Of a stretch of 64,000 bases of DNA, positions 52,283 to 61,218 are shown piece by piece. The notes under the pieces were generated by a model that was not told the origin of the DNA, searched no databases, and saw only the letters and a list, made by a program, of their open reading frames with translations. Each line of letters opens with the position of its first letter. Position 1 is the stretch's first letter. Both the position numbers and the translations under genes were made by a program. Source of the stretch: DASUXY01 sp035301985 (lineage in GTDB: Bacteria > Bacillota > Bacilli > Bacillales > Amphibacillaceae); the NCBI GenBank assembly GCA_035301985.1, contig DATGTE010000008.1, positions 62,001-126,000 of the forward strand, in the 5' to 3' direction.

Positions 52283-54250
52283 TCATTGAGTTGATTTACG
52301 AGTTGTGACAATATCTTTAATATGTTCGACTGCACTAGGATCTTCAAGTCCGGTAATATCCCCGGTAACATTACCTTGGACAACGACTTCTTTCAGTAGT
52401 CGTCGCATAATTTTTCCACTAACTGTTTTCGGGAGTGACTCTGTACAGATGATTGACTCAGGACGGGCAATTGTGCCTATTTGTTCAATAATACGATTGG
52501 TTATGGATTCTTTTAATACATCTGATTCTTCATATCCGTCAGCTAAACGAACGAATACAACAGGTACTTCACCCTTAATCTTATCTGGGATACCGATGAC
52601 AGCTGTTTCGGATACACCTTCAACTTCAAGAACTGCACTTTCCATTTCCATCGTACTGAGGCGATGCCCCGCTACGTTAAAAGCATCATCTGAGCGACCG
52701 ACAACCCAGAAGTGACCATCCTCATCTTCTAGAGCTAAGTCACTTGCATAATAACTACCGTCTACGTAACTATAATATGACTGATAATATCGTTCAGGTT
52801 CTTTCCAAAGTGTACGACACAACATCGGGAATGGTTTTTTAATAATCAAATTTCCTAATGTTCCCGGTTTGACAGGGTTGCCTTCATTATCGACGATTGC
52901 TAAATCGGCTCCTAAAAACTGAACGCCGGCTGACCCAGCTTTCATTGGCGTTAACCAAGCTGCTCCAGCAAGGGGTGTACCAGCCGTTTCTGTCTGTCCC
53001 CACGTATTATTGATGTAAACTTGTTTTTTCCCAAGCACTTCATATGTCCAATGCCACGTTTCTGGATCAAATGGTTCACCGACAAGAGATATAACGTCTA
53101 ATGGGGATAAATCAAATTGTTTTAATGTAGTTTCTCCTAAGCTTTTTAACATGCGTAAAGCTGTCGGAGCTGTAAACAGCTTTGTTACCCGATACTTTTC
53201 CATAATTTCATAAAAACGATCCTTATTAGGATAATCCGGTGCGCCTTCATATACAATTGTCGTCACTCCGTTTGCTAATGATCCGACGATCCCCCAGATG
53301 TGCATTGTCAACCAACCAATATCGGCGGAACACCAAAATACATCGTCATCTCTAAAATCCATATGGTATTTAGCATAGATATAGTTTTGGATGACAAAAG
53401 CTATACCAGAATGGACAACCCCTTTTGGTTTTCCTGTTGTTCCACTCGTGTAAAAGACGATGCCAGGTTCATTTGCTTCGATTCGTTCGGGTTCACATAC
53501 CGGGCTGTGCTTTTTCGTCTGTTCATGCCACCAATAATCACGTCCATCTTTTATATCTATATCAGTACCTAATCGATTTACGACAACAACTGCATTTACA
53601 GATGAAATATCATCAACAACTTGATCAACTTTCTCTTTTAAGTGAATGACTTTCCCACGCCTTTGTGAAGCATCTGCTGTTACAATTACTTTAGGCTCAA
53701 AACTGATTAAACGATCTTTTAAAGCGCTTTCAGAAAAACCTGAAAAAACGGCGTTATAAATTGCACCGATTCGAAAACATGCTAATACGGCGATGAAAGC
53801 TTCGGCGATATTTGGTAAGTAGATCGCTACACAGTCGCCCTTTTTAATACCAAAGGATTTCAATACGTTTGCAAACCGATTGACTTCCGCTAACAACATG
53901 TTGTACGTATAAAATGTGATATCACCATTTTCACCTTCCCAAATGAGCGCTGTTCGATTACCAGCCCCATTTTCGACATGTCGGTCGAGTAGATTCACAC
54001 TTGGATTACTCACTCCACCAACAAAAAAGCGGAAATCAGGGAGCTCTCCGCGCATTGTTTCATTCCAAGGTTCATACCAGATGAGTTCACGAGCGACAGA
54101 TTCCCAAAATGTAGCTGGGTCTTTTCTTGATTGTTCGAGCAGGTTTTGAAATGCTTCACGACTTCCTAAAGGAGTTGAACGAACTTTTTCTTCAGACGGA
54201 TTGATGAGTTTACTGTCTTTGACGACTTCTAAAATCCCACTTGTATCCAT
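52283..54250 (-). CDS. AMP-forming acyl-CoA synthetase with Trp-to-Gly acyl pocket
   Basis: A 655-aa acyl-CoA synthetase resembling acetyl-CoA synthetase over its full length. The AMP-binding motif YTSGTTGKPKG is near residues 267-277, the hinge region is GRSDDAFNVAGHR, and the catalytic acetylatable Lys613 is in LPKTVSGKIMRRLL. The acyl-pocket segment reads NTWGQTETAG (Gly418) where acetyl-CoA synthetases have DTWWQTETG with a wall-forming Trp (Trp414 in Salmonella Acs). A Gly there widens the pocket, so acids longer than acetate are likely substrates. ATG 54250 follows AAAGGAG by 7 nt. Confidence 0.88.
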   Translation of the reverse strand: MDTSGILEVVKDSKLINPSEEKVRSTPLGSREAFQNLLEQSRKDPATFWESVARELIWYEPWNETMRGELPDFRFFVGGVSNPSVNLLDRHVENGAGNRTALIWEGENGDITFYTYNMLLAEVNRFANVLKSFGIKKGDCVAIYLPNIAEAFIAVLACFRIGAIYNAVFSGFSESALKDRLISFEPKVIVTADASQRRGKVIHLKEKVDQVVDDISSVNAVVVVNRLGTDIDIKDGRDYWWHEQTKKHSPVCEPERIEANEPGIVFYTSGTTGKPKGVVHSGIAFVIQNYIYAKYHMDFRDDDVFWCSADIGWLTMHIWGIVGSLANGVTTIVYEGAPDYPNKDRFYEIMEKYRVTKLFTAPTALRMLKSLGETTLKQFDLSPLDVISLVGEPFDPETWHWTYEVLGKKQVYINNTWGQTETAGTPLAGAAWLTPMKAGSAGVQFLGADLAIVDNEGNPVKPGTLGNLIIKKPFPMLCRTLWKEPERYYQSYYSYVDGSYYASDLALEDEDGHFWVVGRSDDAFNVAGHRLSTMEMESAVLEVEGVSETAVIGIPDKIKGEVPVVFVRLADGYEESDVLKESITNRIIEQIGTIARPESIICTESLPKTVSGKIMRRLLKEVVVQGNVTGDITGLEDPSAVEHIKDIVTTRKSTQ

Positions 54251-54843
54251 ATGCATTCTCCTTTGATTTAATTTTTATCATGAAGTATATTCGTGTCTGT
54301 AAAGTCATTATATTTATATCATACATAATGTTCAGAATAAGGCAAAGAATAAAATTCATTTGGTTTTCCCACTTAAATGTATTAAGATGAAAATAATCAT
54401 TATAGAAAATATGCTATTTTCGAGGGCAGATTACATGGATCAAAAAAGCGTTCCATTTTTGACAGATGATCATGATCATCCATCAATAGTAGTAGAATCA
54501 CCTGACACCCGTTTTATTGGAATGAGTAACTTCTCTTTTTTTTTAAGAGGCGCGAGGAGAAGACACCCCACTAAGTCGTTTTCTGACCGATCAGCACTGA
54601 TTTTTTACAGTTTATGAAAATGATTTCGTAGCATCGCACATAGTTTTGTATATGCCAAGGGTAATCATGATCATCTTACGCCAGGGGGATGTTTAACAGA
54701 AGATTGTGAGATTATAGTAGTAGCTTTTTGAATACATTCAAAAACCGTTAGATTACTTTAGTACTTCGTTTACAAACTGAATTCTATTATACTATATATC
54801 ATTTTAAATAGTAGGAAATGAGTATTGGTAAGGAGGAGGGATA
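54251..54843. other. 593-bp region with a palindrome, upstream of the Yip1 gene
   Basis: No gene can be supported. A frame at 54360-54617 lacks a good ribosome site. A perfect inverted repeat TTTTTGAAT-AC-ATTCAAAAA (54725-54744) lies 100 nt before the next gene and may be an operator. Confidence 0.4.
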
Positions 54844-55518
54844 ATGATGGAAAAGCGCGACCAAGTATATACTGACTTTTTCGATGAAGAGAAAGTAGGG
54901 AATATCACTGTAGGTCATCCGCTCATAAGTATGTGGATGTATCCTCGTGAAACGATCGAAGAAGTTCCTTCAAAGAAAACAAGTCCAATGATTTACATGC
55001 TCATATATCTTCCCGGTTTGAGTGTATCCTTAAACTTTGCATTTAATTTTGGCACGGGGGATGGAGTTGCATTCTCGCATGTTATAATCAAAGTTTTACT
55101 ACAAGCAATCATCATGGGGATTGGTGTGTGGTTTTTATATAGTCTATTCATTTTTTGGATTGGTAAACTGTTTAAAGGACAGGCGAGCTGGAAAGAAACC
55201 AGTCACGCTTTTGCTTGGGGGCAAGTGCCATTATTAGGACCTTTGTTGATTTCATGGCCATTACATTTTTACTTGTTTAGGGAAGAACTGTTTACATCGA
55301 ATCAAGTATATTTAGATTCACAACAGATGATGTTGTACTATACTGCTACTGGAATTGATGTGATATTTTCACTATGGTATATCATTGTATTATCTCAAGC
55401 AATTGGCGCTAGCCATAAGTTTTCAAGTTGGAAAGGATTTGTTACATTTTTACTATCCGTCTTATTCATAGTCGCTATCAGCATTGGGATCATTTATTTG
55501 TTAAGTTACTTCGTGTAA
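54844..55518 (+). CDS. Yip1-domain membrane protein
   Basis: A 224-aa membrane protein with a short acidic cytosolic N-terminus and five predicted helices, starting at PMIYMLIYLPGLSVSLNFAF. Segments such as HPLISMWMYPRETIEEV and FKGQASWKETSHAFAWGQVPLL (helix-flanking) are typical of the bacterial Yip1 family. GGAGGAGGG precedes the ATG pair. Role unknown; single gene with its own terminator. Confidence 0.8.
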   Translation: MMEKRDQVYTDFFDEEKVGNITVGHPLISMWMYPRETIEEVPSKKTSPMIYMLIYLPGLSVSLNFAFNFGTGDGVAFSHVIIKVLLQAIIMGIGVWFLYSLFIFWIGKLFKGQASWKETSHAFAWGQVPLLGPLLISWPLHFYLFREELFTSNQVYLDSQQMMLYYTATGIDVIFSLWYIIVLSQAIGASHKFSSWKGFVTFLLSVLFIVAISIGIIYLLSYFV

Positions 55519-55614
55519 GGTAGGCAAAATGCTTTAGTGTCGGATGATTTAATAAATGCTGGTTAACACTCTTTAAACAGGTCGGAGTCTGCACAAACGT
55601 TAGATAGCCTATAT

Positions 55615-55657
55615 CAAAAATCCAAACCATGATTATGAATGGTTTGGATTTTTGATT
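55615..55657. terminator. Bidirectional terminator between the Yip1 gene and floT
   Basis: CAAAAATCCAAACCAT (55615-55630) and ATGGTTTGGATTTTTG (55639-55654), a near-perfect 16-bp stem flanked by A and T runs on the two sides. Confidence 0.92.
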
Positions 55658-55708
55658 TCTTGCTTTAAATTCAACTTTCTTTTGTTACAATTGCTCACTT
55701 GTTGATCT

Positions 55709-57271
55709 CTATTTCTCTTCATTCTCCGTCGTGACCGTCTGTTCATCGGTGTCGGTTACATTGGGCTTGAATGCGGGCATCTCATGATCTGTACGGTTAT
55801 TTTTTCCCGACATATTGTCAAGCATTTCTTTGATATCTATACCAGCTGATGCTTTAAGCGATTCCTGCATCGTTGACATTAAATCAGTTGCATAACTTGT
55901 CACTTTATTCGCGCCACTTTCGCTATTATTTCCCCCCGTATCAACAACTGTAATTTGATCAATATTTCCTAGTGGACTAGCAACTTGTTTCGCATAATCT
56001 GGAAGCATCTTGACGACCATATCGAGAACAGCGGCCTGACCGTAACGTTCAAAGGCTTCTGCAACTTTTCTTTTAGCTTCTGCTTCAGCTAATCCTTTCA
56101 GGCGGATAACCTCTGCCTCGGATTCACCTTGGGCCCGTTGTGCATCCGCTTTTGCTAATCCATCCGCACGAATTCTTTCTGCATCGGCTTTTGCTTCAGA
56201 CTCAATCCGATATTGGTTAGCATCCGCTGCGGCAAATTGTTTTGCTTTCTCTGCAATCGCGGCTTGCTCAACGGCATAACGATCGGCATCGGCTTTCTTT
56301 TTTACTTCAGAATCGTATTGTTTTTCGCGGCGAAGGATTTCTTTTTCTTCGAGTTCGATTTGTTTTTTTCGTTCAATGATTTGGACTTGCATTTCTTGTT
56401 CTGTAACTTCTTGTTTAGAACGTGCTGTTTCTAAATCATAAGCTTGGTCAGCACGCGCTTTGGCACGATCTTGTTCAAGGCGATAATCTGCTGTTTTAAG
56501 TTGATTTTCTTTTTCCGCCTCAGCAATTTCAGTAGCACGTTGCAGCTCGGATTTTTTAGCATCTTTACGAGCTTCTGCTTGTTTAATGCGTGTTTCTTTT
56601 TCAGCTTCTACTGTAGCGATATCTGCATCACGTTTGACCTGAGCGATCCTCGGTTTCCCCAACGAGTCGAGGTAACCATTTTTATCTCGCACATCTTTGA
56701 TCGTAAAAGAGACGATTATCAACCCCATTTTCGCTAAGTCTTGAGAAGCTACGCGTTGGACTTCTTGAGAAAATTTATCACGATTTTTATAAATCTCCTC
56801 GACAGTCATGGAGCCGAGAATGGAACGCAAATGTCCTTCCAGTACTTCTTTCGCTTCAATTTCTCGATCTTCTTTTGACTTCCCTAAAAATTGTTCAGCA
56901 GCAGTAGCTATTTCACTGATGGAACCACCGATTTTAATAATCGCTGTACCATCGGCCATAACGGGTACACCTTGTTCTGTGTAGACTTCTGGTGTCTTTA
57001 CGTCAAGCTTACTTGATAATAAGCTAAGAGGTTCCGCTTGTTGAAAAACGGGTAACACAAATGTCCCGCCACCACGGATGATCTTTACTTTATTTCCCGA
57101 TTCATCAAGGTGGACATTTTTCGTACCGAGATAGCTGCCGGTGACAATCAGAGCCTCGTCCGGTCCGGCTGTACGGTATTTAGAAATAAACACACTGATC
57201 AGCGCAATTACCAAAACTAATACGATAATGACAACAACCCAAACTCCAAACATGTCTCCATAAAAATACAT
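55709..57271 (-). CDS. floT: FloT, flotillin-like SPFH membrane scaffold
   Basis: A 520-aa flotillin organising membrane microdomains. An N-terminal membrane hairpin (residues 10-30) is followed by the SPFH/PHB domain (about 35-220, with GTFVLPVFQQAEPLSLLSSKLDV) and a long Glu/Ala/Lys-rich coiled coil (about 220-420, many AEA/EAE repeats), then a C-terminal region with QITVVDTGGNNSESG. ATG 57271 follows GGAGGG; the longer frame is rejected. It lies 84 nt after the NfeD gene, the yuaF-yuaG (floT) arrangement of B. subtilis. Confidence 0.95.
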   Translation of the reverse strand: MYFYGDMFGVWVVVIIVLVLVIALISVFISKYRTAGPDEALIVTGSYLGTKNVHLDESGNKVKIIRGGGTFVLPVFQQAEPLSLLSSKLDVKTPEVYTEQGVPVMADGTAIIKIGGSISEIATAAEQFLGKSKEDREIEAKEVLEGHLRSILGSMTVEEIYKNRDKFSQEVQRVASQDLAKMGLIIVSFTIKDVRDKNGYLDSLGKPRIAQVKRDADIATVEAEKETRIKQAEARKDAKKSELQRATEIAEAEKENQLKTADYRLEQDRAKARADQAYDLETARSKQEVTEQEMQVQIIERKKQIELEEKEILRREKQYDSEVKKKADADRYAVEQAAIAEKAKQFAAADANQYRIESEAKADAERIRADGLAKADAQRAQGESEAEVIRLKGLAEAEAKRKVAEAFERYGQAAVLDMVVKMLPDYAKQVASPLGNIDQITVVDTGGNNSESGANKVTSYATDLMSTMQESLKASAGIDIKEMLDNMSGKNNRTDHEMPAFKPNVTDTDEQTVTTENEEK

Positions 57272-57355
57272 CGATTTTCCCTCCGATTTATCTATGAGTA
57301 TATACAACACTTCTAACCTGTGTATGTTTACATAGTTATGTGTATATGTAATCCG

Positions 57356-57883
57356 TTATGTATCGTCTTCATAAGGAACAACAAGTAATACTCCTTGTTG
57401 ATTGTCAATGACAAGTACTCGTTTGCCTGCATCGATCATGCCCGTATCATAATGAGCAGCCGGCTTAGAAATGAGGCCACTTTTACTTCGAATGACAATC
57501 TCACCAAAACCACCTTCAGGAATCGGAACGATGATTTTTCCAACCCTTCCACGCAAAGAGTCTTCAGTGTATGTTAATGATTCTTCTGCTGTAGACATCG
57601 GAACAAGGACGAATACATTTAAAAGGGTATCAAGTATCAATGCGATTAGAACTGAAATAGCGATGATGACTGGACGATTGATTGTGGTGACCTTCTCTAA
57701 AATAAACCCCGATGCAGAAAAGAATGTAATGAAAGCTAAGATGAGGATTGGATTGAGAAAGTTGACAGTTTCTCCGATTCCCTCAAGGATGTCTCCAAAC
57801 AGGAGATAAACGATTATTAGGATACCGGATGCGATAAGCATGGTGAGATAAATCATTTCAATTGGTGTATCAGAAACCATCAT
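57356..57883 (-). CDS. yuaF: NfeD-like membrane protein (YuaF)
   Basis: A 175-aa protein with three to four membrane helices (residues 10-105) and a C-terminal OB-fold (LRGRVGKIIVPIPEGGFGEIVIRSKSGLIS ... VLVIDNQQGVLLVVPY). NfeD proteins pair with SPFH proteins; this one is first in the two-gene unit with floT. A run of G before ATG 57883 (GGGGGGTG) serves as ribosome site. In B. subtilis the operon belongs to the sigma-W regulon. Confidence 0.92.
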   Translation of the reverse strand: MMVSDTPIEMIYLTMLIASGILIIVYLLFGDILEGIGETVNFLNPILILAFITFFSASGFILEKVTTINRPVIIAISVLIALILDTLLNVFVLVPMSTAEESLTYTEDSLRGRVGKIIVPIPEGGFGEIVIRSKSGLISKPAAHYDTGMIDAGKRVLVIDNQQGVLLVVPYEDDT

Positions 57884-58235
57884 ATTAACACCCCCCTTTG
57901 TTTGAAAAATGGAAAGATTACTATTCCTTAGTTTATATGATGATGGGTGGATAGTAAATAGCTTTTTTTCAATGAAGAATCTTCGTTAGCATCTGTTAAC
58001 ACGGAACGGTGTGTGCGGTATAAACCGTTCATACATGGTGCGTTTTTGCTTGAATCAAATCATTTTAATGATCTTTCGGTGTGTGAATGTTAAGGAGATT
58101 GATAGAAATTAACGACTGGAAAAAGGCTCTTAAACCCTTGTAGTAAGCGCATTCACATGCAATTTAATTGAAAATAGTGTATACTAGTATTAGAAGTTTT
58201 GATTATAAACTTCAATATGTAACGAGGGTGACATC
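57884..58235. other. 352-bp divergent promoter region with an inverted repeat
   Basis: It lies between yuaF (minus) and an unknown gene (plus). It holds GAACGGT (58004-58010), 13 nt, ACCGTTC (58024-58030). Read on the minus strand the same stretch gives TGAACG-N17-CGTTCC, a weak match to an ECF/sigma-W promoter for yuaF-floT. Confidence 0.4.
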
Positions 58236-58691
58236 ATGGATAAGAGAACAATAACTTTTCAAAAGGATTTAAAACGTGGTACAATTTTATGGGTTTATGC
58301 AGATGACCATAAAGTTTTTCGAAGTTCAAAACGGTTTGATGTTAAATCATTCAATGATCACGACTCTACTTTCATTGGAACCGTTGAGGATGTTTGTTCC
58401 AACAAAGAAAATGAGTCCTTAGTATATGATCTATTAGAGTCTACGGATCGAATATTCGGCGTATGTTTAAATGATGAAAGTCAATCAAGAGGCTCGACGA
58501 AAGAAACGAGTAATAAAGTAGCCTTTTTCCCTTCTTGGAAAAAAGCAATTGATTTTGCAAATAAGCACTTCAAACCAGTCATTAAAGAAAAGAAACGTAG
58601 AGCTGAAGCAAAGCGTAAATGGTTACAAAAAGGAAAGCAATATATGAAAAAACAAAACGCCAAACAACAATCAATGAATCCTTCAAATTAA
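58236..58691 (+). CDS. Unrecognised basic protein
   Basis: A 151-aa protein of unknown family. Residues 1-110 look folded (ITFQKDLKRGTILWVYADDHKVFRSSKRFDV, a beta-rich start; FFPSWKKAIDFANKHF, a helix), and the last 40 residues are a strongly basic helix (KEKKRRAEAKRKWLQKGKQYMKKQNAKQQ). ATG follows AACGAGGG. No membrane segment or known motif is seen. A terminator follows, so it is monocistronic. A nucleic-acid-binding role is only suggested by charge. Confidence 0.6.
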   Translation: MDKRTITFQKDLKRGTILWVYADDHKVFRSSKRFDVKSFNDHDSTFIGTVEDVCSNKENESLVYDLLESTDRIFGVCLNDESQSRGSTKETSNKVAFFPSWKKAIDFANKHFKPVIKEKKRRAEAKRKWLQKGKQYMKKQNAKQQSMNPSN

Positions 58692-58808
58692 CTTCTACCA
58701 ATATTCCACAACTTTATTGATTCAATAATTTATCTATTTATTCCATCGAAAAAGTAGAATATGACGGCTACAACTAATCGAATCTTCCGTTTGAGTTAAA
58801 AGTATAGG

Positions 58809-58855
58809 GCAGACGATGCGTATGCATTAGCGAGCATATGTCGTCTGCTCTTTTT
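58809..58855 (+). terminator. Terminator after the basic-protein gene
   Basis: GCAGACGATGCGTATGC (58809-58825) and GCATATGTCGTCTGC (58834-58848), then TCTTTTT. Confidence 0.88.
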
Positions 58856-58979
58856 CTATGGATTCGATGTCGGTTTAAAACGACCTGTTGCATTCAAAAA
58901 CAAGGTCATATATGATGGAAAATAAACAATTATCGAAATTTATTGCCAACCAATGATGTGCTGTTCCGTGTAGGGGGGG

Positions 58980-60389
58980 ATGAATTTGGAAAAACAGGAG
59001 CCGGTGCAAGATGATCCAAAAGTAACTTATTGGAAAGAAAAATTGAATGCTCTAATACGACAACAACCCCATTTATATGGGGCAATGGCAGGAGTGAGCA
59101 TTCGTTGCGGAAATCGTGGAGTGAAGTTATATGACTATTGCGGGGATGTTCGCCTTCATCCTGCTTCAAATATGAAGTTGTTTACAAGTGCGACTGCATT
59201 ATCAGTCTTAGGAGAAAAGCATACGTTTAAAACACAATTATTAATAGATGGAGAGGTTTATTGTAATACGCTTCATGGCAATCTATATATTAAAGGGAAA
59301 GGAGATCCTACCTTATTACCGATTGACTTCCAACGCTTTGCAGTCACTATTTACAAAAAAGGAATTCATTTCATTACAGGTGATGTCATTGCTGATGATG
59401 GGTGGTATGATGACATTCGCTTGTCACAAGATATGATGTGGAGTGACGAACACCATTACTATGGTGCACAAATATCAGCGTTAACGGTTTCTCCAGACAC
59501 AGATTATGATGCAGGTACTGTAATCGTAGAAGTCACTCCTGCCACGAGTGTCGGCAAAAAACCGAGGATCAACGTGACTCCAGAAACAACCTATATCCGC
59601 TTCGATAATCATGCGGTTACGGGTCCGTCCTATGCAGAAGAAAATATTCAAGTCATACGGAAACATGGTCGTAACATATTAATGATTGAGGGGACGATTC
59701 CACTCACCTCAAAAACGATAAAGGAATGGATTGCTGTTTGGGAACCAACGCTGTATGCACTAGATGTATTTGAACATGCTTTAAAAAAGCAAAACATTTC
59801 CTGGACGGGTAAAACAAGGGTTGGACGTACACCTCTTCATGCAAAGCAACTTGCCCAACATCAATCGATGCCATTAGCCGACCTGCTCATTCCTTTTATG
59901 AAGTTAAGTAACAATAGTCATGGAGAAGTTTTAATAAAGGAAATGGGCAAGGTATGTCAACGCGAAGGAAGTTGGAAAAAAGGACTTGAAACATTGATTA
60001 ACCAACTATCAAGATGGGGGATTAACCAACATACATTATCCATTAGAGATGGTTCAGGAATATCACATGTTAACCTAATTCCTGCAAATGAAATCACTTT
60101 GTTGTTATATGCAATTCAACGTGAAGCTTGGTTTCCATCATTTTTAAAGTCATTACCTGTGAGTGGAATGAACTGCCGGATGGTCGGAGGCACATTAAGC
60201 AATCGTTTGCATGGTTTAGCAGTCAAAGCTAAAACAGGAACAATCCATGGGGTTAGTACGTTGTCGGGATATGTGAAAACAGAAAATAATCGTGAGCTGA
60301 TCTTTTCAATTTTATTGAATAATTTACTAAATGAGGATGACGGTCCCCGCATAGAGGACCAAATTGTTGAATGGATCACGAAGTTATAA
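58980..60389 (+). CDS. S13 D-Ala-D-Ala carboxypeptidase (DacC-like) lacking a signal peptide
   Basis: A 469-aa penicillin-binding protein of the S13 (PBP4/DacB-DacC) family. All three catalytic motifs are intact: SxxK as S63-N-M-K66 in HPASNMKLF, SxN as S310-N-N312 in LSNNSHGE, and K418-T-G in KAKTGTIHG. The large insertion domain between the first two is present. It aligns with B. subtilis DacC from its first mature residues but starts MNLEKQEPVQDDPKVTYWKEK, with no hydrophobic leader, and an in-frame TAG (58971-58973) sits three codons upstream. The start has a GGGGGGG site. How it would reach the wall is unclear. Confidence 0.88.
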   Translation: MNLEKQEPVQDDPKVTYWKEKLNALIRQQPHLYGAMAGVSIRCGNRGVKLYDYCGDVRLHPASNMKLFTSATALSVLGEKHTFKTQLLIDGEVYCNTLHGNLYIKGKGDPTLLPIDFQRFAVTIYKKGIHFITGDVIADDGWYDDIRLSQDMMWSDEHHYYGAQISALTVSPDTDYDAGTVIVEVTPATSVGKKPRINVTPETTYIRFDNHAVTGPSYAEENIQVIRKHGRNILMIEGTIPLTSKTIKEWIAVWEPTLYALDVFEHALKKQNISWTGKTRVGRTPLHAKQLAQHQSMPLADLLIPFMKLSNNSHGEVLIKEMGKVCQREGSWKKGLETLINQLSRWGINQHTLSIRDGSGISHVNLIPANEITLLLYAIQREAWFPSFLKSLPVSGMNCRMVGGTLSNRLHGLAVKAKTGTIHGVSTLSGYVKTENNRELIFSILLNNLLNEDDGPRIEDQIVEWITKL

Positions 60390-60399
60390 TCTTCATATT

Positions 60400-60428
60400 T
60401 TGTAGCTGCTCGCAAGATGTGCTATGAT
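60400..60428 (+). promoter_or_regulatory. Promoter of the tetR gene
   Basis: TTGTAG (60400-60405), 17-nt spacer, TATGAT (60423-60428). An operator copy begins 9 nt downstream. Confidence 0.6.
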
Positions 60429-60436
60429 ACATTTTG

Positions 60437-60459
60437 TGACTAAAAAACTTAAATAGTCA
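60437..60459 (+). promoter_or_regulatory. TetR operator copy 1 (TGACTA-N11-TAGTCA)
   Basis: Perfect inverted repeat TGACTA (60437-60442) and TAGTCA (60454-60459), placed at the expected transcription start of the regulator gene, so autorepression is likely. Confidence 0.7.
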
Positions 60460-60482
60460 TTTCCTCAATAGGAGGTGTAGAA

Positions 60483-61058
60483 ATGACGGTTGATCGGAAA
60501 CAAATGATTATCGATGCGGCTACAAAATCATTCTCGATGTTCGGTTATAAAGCAACGACGATGGATCAAGTGGCTAAATTAGCAAAAGTAGGTAAAGGTA
60601 CCATTTATACGTTTTATAAAAATAAAGAAGATTTATTCGATGAGATCATTACATCTTTAATCATTGAGATGAAGACTGCAGCTGAACAAGCGATGGATGA
60701 GAAGTTAACTTTTTATGAAAATGCGGAACGTGCCTTGTTTAAACTGTTAGAATTTCGCCAAGATCATCAGTTGATGATTAAACTGATCCAAGAGGAAAGG
60801 GAAATAGGTACCCCCTTAGTTTCAAAGGTCATTCGACGATTGGAAAATATGATAGTCAACTATATAAAAGAAATTGTTCAAAAAGCCATTGACAAAGGTG
60901 AAATCAAGCCATGTAATCCTAAAGTCACAGCGTTTGTCATGCTAAATTTATATATCACGCTTATCTTTGAGTGGGAAAAGTATCACGAACCATTCAATGA
61001 GGATGAGATCTCACGGTTATTTACATTATACATGTTTGAAGGATTGTCTAATCGATAA
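60483..61058 (+). CDS. yhgD: YhgD-like TetR-family regulator
   Basis: A 191-aa TetR repressor. The N-terminal helix-turn-helix domain is IDAATKSFSMFGYKATTMDQVAKLAKVGKGTIYTFYKNKEDLF (residues 10-52); the C-terminal ligand-binding domain is helical. AGGAGGTG precedes ATG. It is followed by a YhgE/Pip membrane protein, the same pairing as B. subtilis yhgD-yhgE. Three copies of one palindrome flank the gene and precede yhgE, pointing to control of both genes. The inducing ligand is unknown. Confidence 0.88.
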   Translation: MTVDRKQMIIDAATKSFSMFGYKATTMDQVAKLAKVGKGTIYTFYKNKEDLFDEIITSLIIEMKTAAEQAMDEKLTFYENAERALFKLLEFRQDHQLMIKLIQEEREIGTPLVSKVIRRLENMIVNYIKEIVQKAIDKGEIKPCNPKVTAFVMLNLYITLIFEWEKYHEPFNEDEISRLFTLYMFEGLSNR

Positions 61059-61079
61059 TCCTTACATTTTTAAGCAAAT

Positions 61080-61102
61080 TGACTGTTTGGTTAAAATAGT
61101 CA
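61080..61102 (+). promoter_or_regulatory. TetR operator copy 2
   Basis: TGACTG (61080-61085), 11 nt, TAGTCA (61097-61102): one mismatch to copy 1, with the same 23-bp length. Confidence 0.65.
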
Positions 61103-61169
61103 CTTATTTCTATCAGCCACAATGTATCTTCAGCTGGTGAAAAGTGGATTGTTTATTTATGTAAAAAAT

Positions 61170-61192
61170 GACTAAATAACTAAAATGGCCAA
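61170..61192 (+). promoter_or_regulatory. TetR operator copy 3
   Basis: TGACTA (61170-61175), 11 nt, TGGCCA (61187-61192): left half identical, right half with two changes, 27 nt before the yhgE ATG. Confidence 0.6.
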
Positions 61193-61218
61193 TAATTACT
61201 CGGAAGGAGTTTTAAACA

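Noticed and set aside
52114..52308. Plus-strand frame after ssuB
   Set aside because: It overlaps the 3' end of the acyl-CoA synthetase gene, lacks a convincing ribosome site and crosses an inverted repeat.
54360..54617. Plus-strand frame MVFPLKCIKMK...
   Set aside because: No ribosome site at its first ATG, the internal MDQKSVPFL start is only weakly supported, and no family is recognised.
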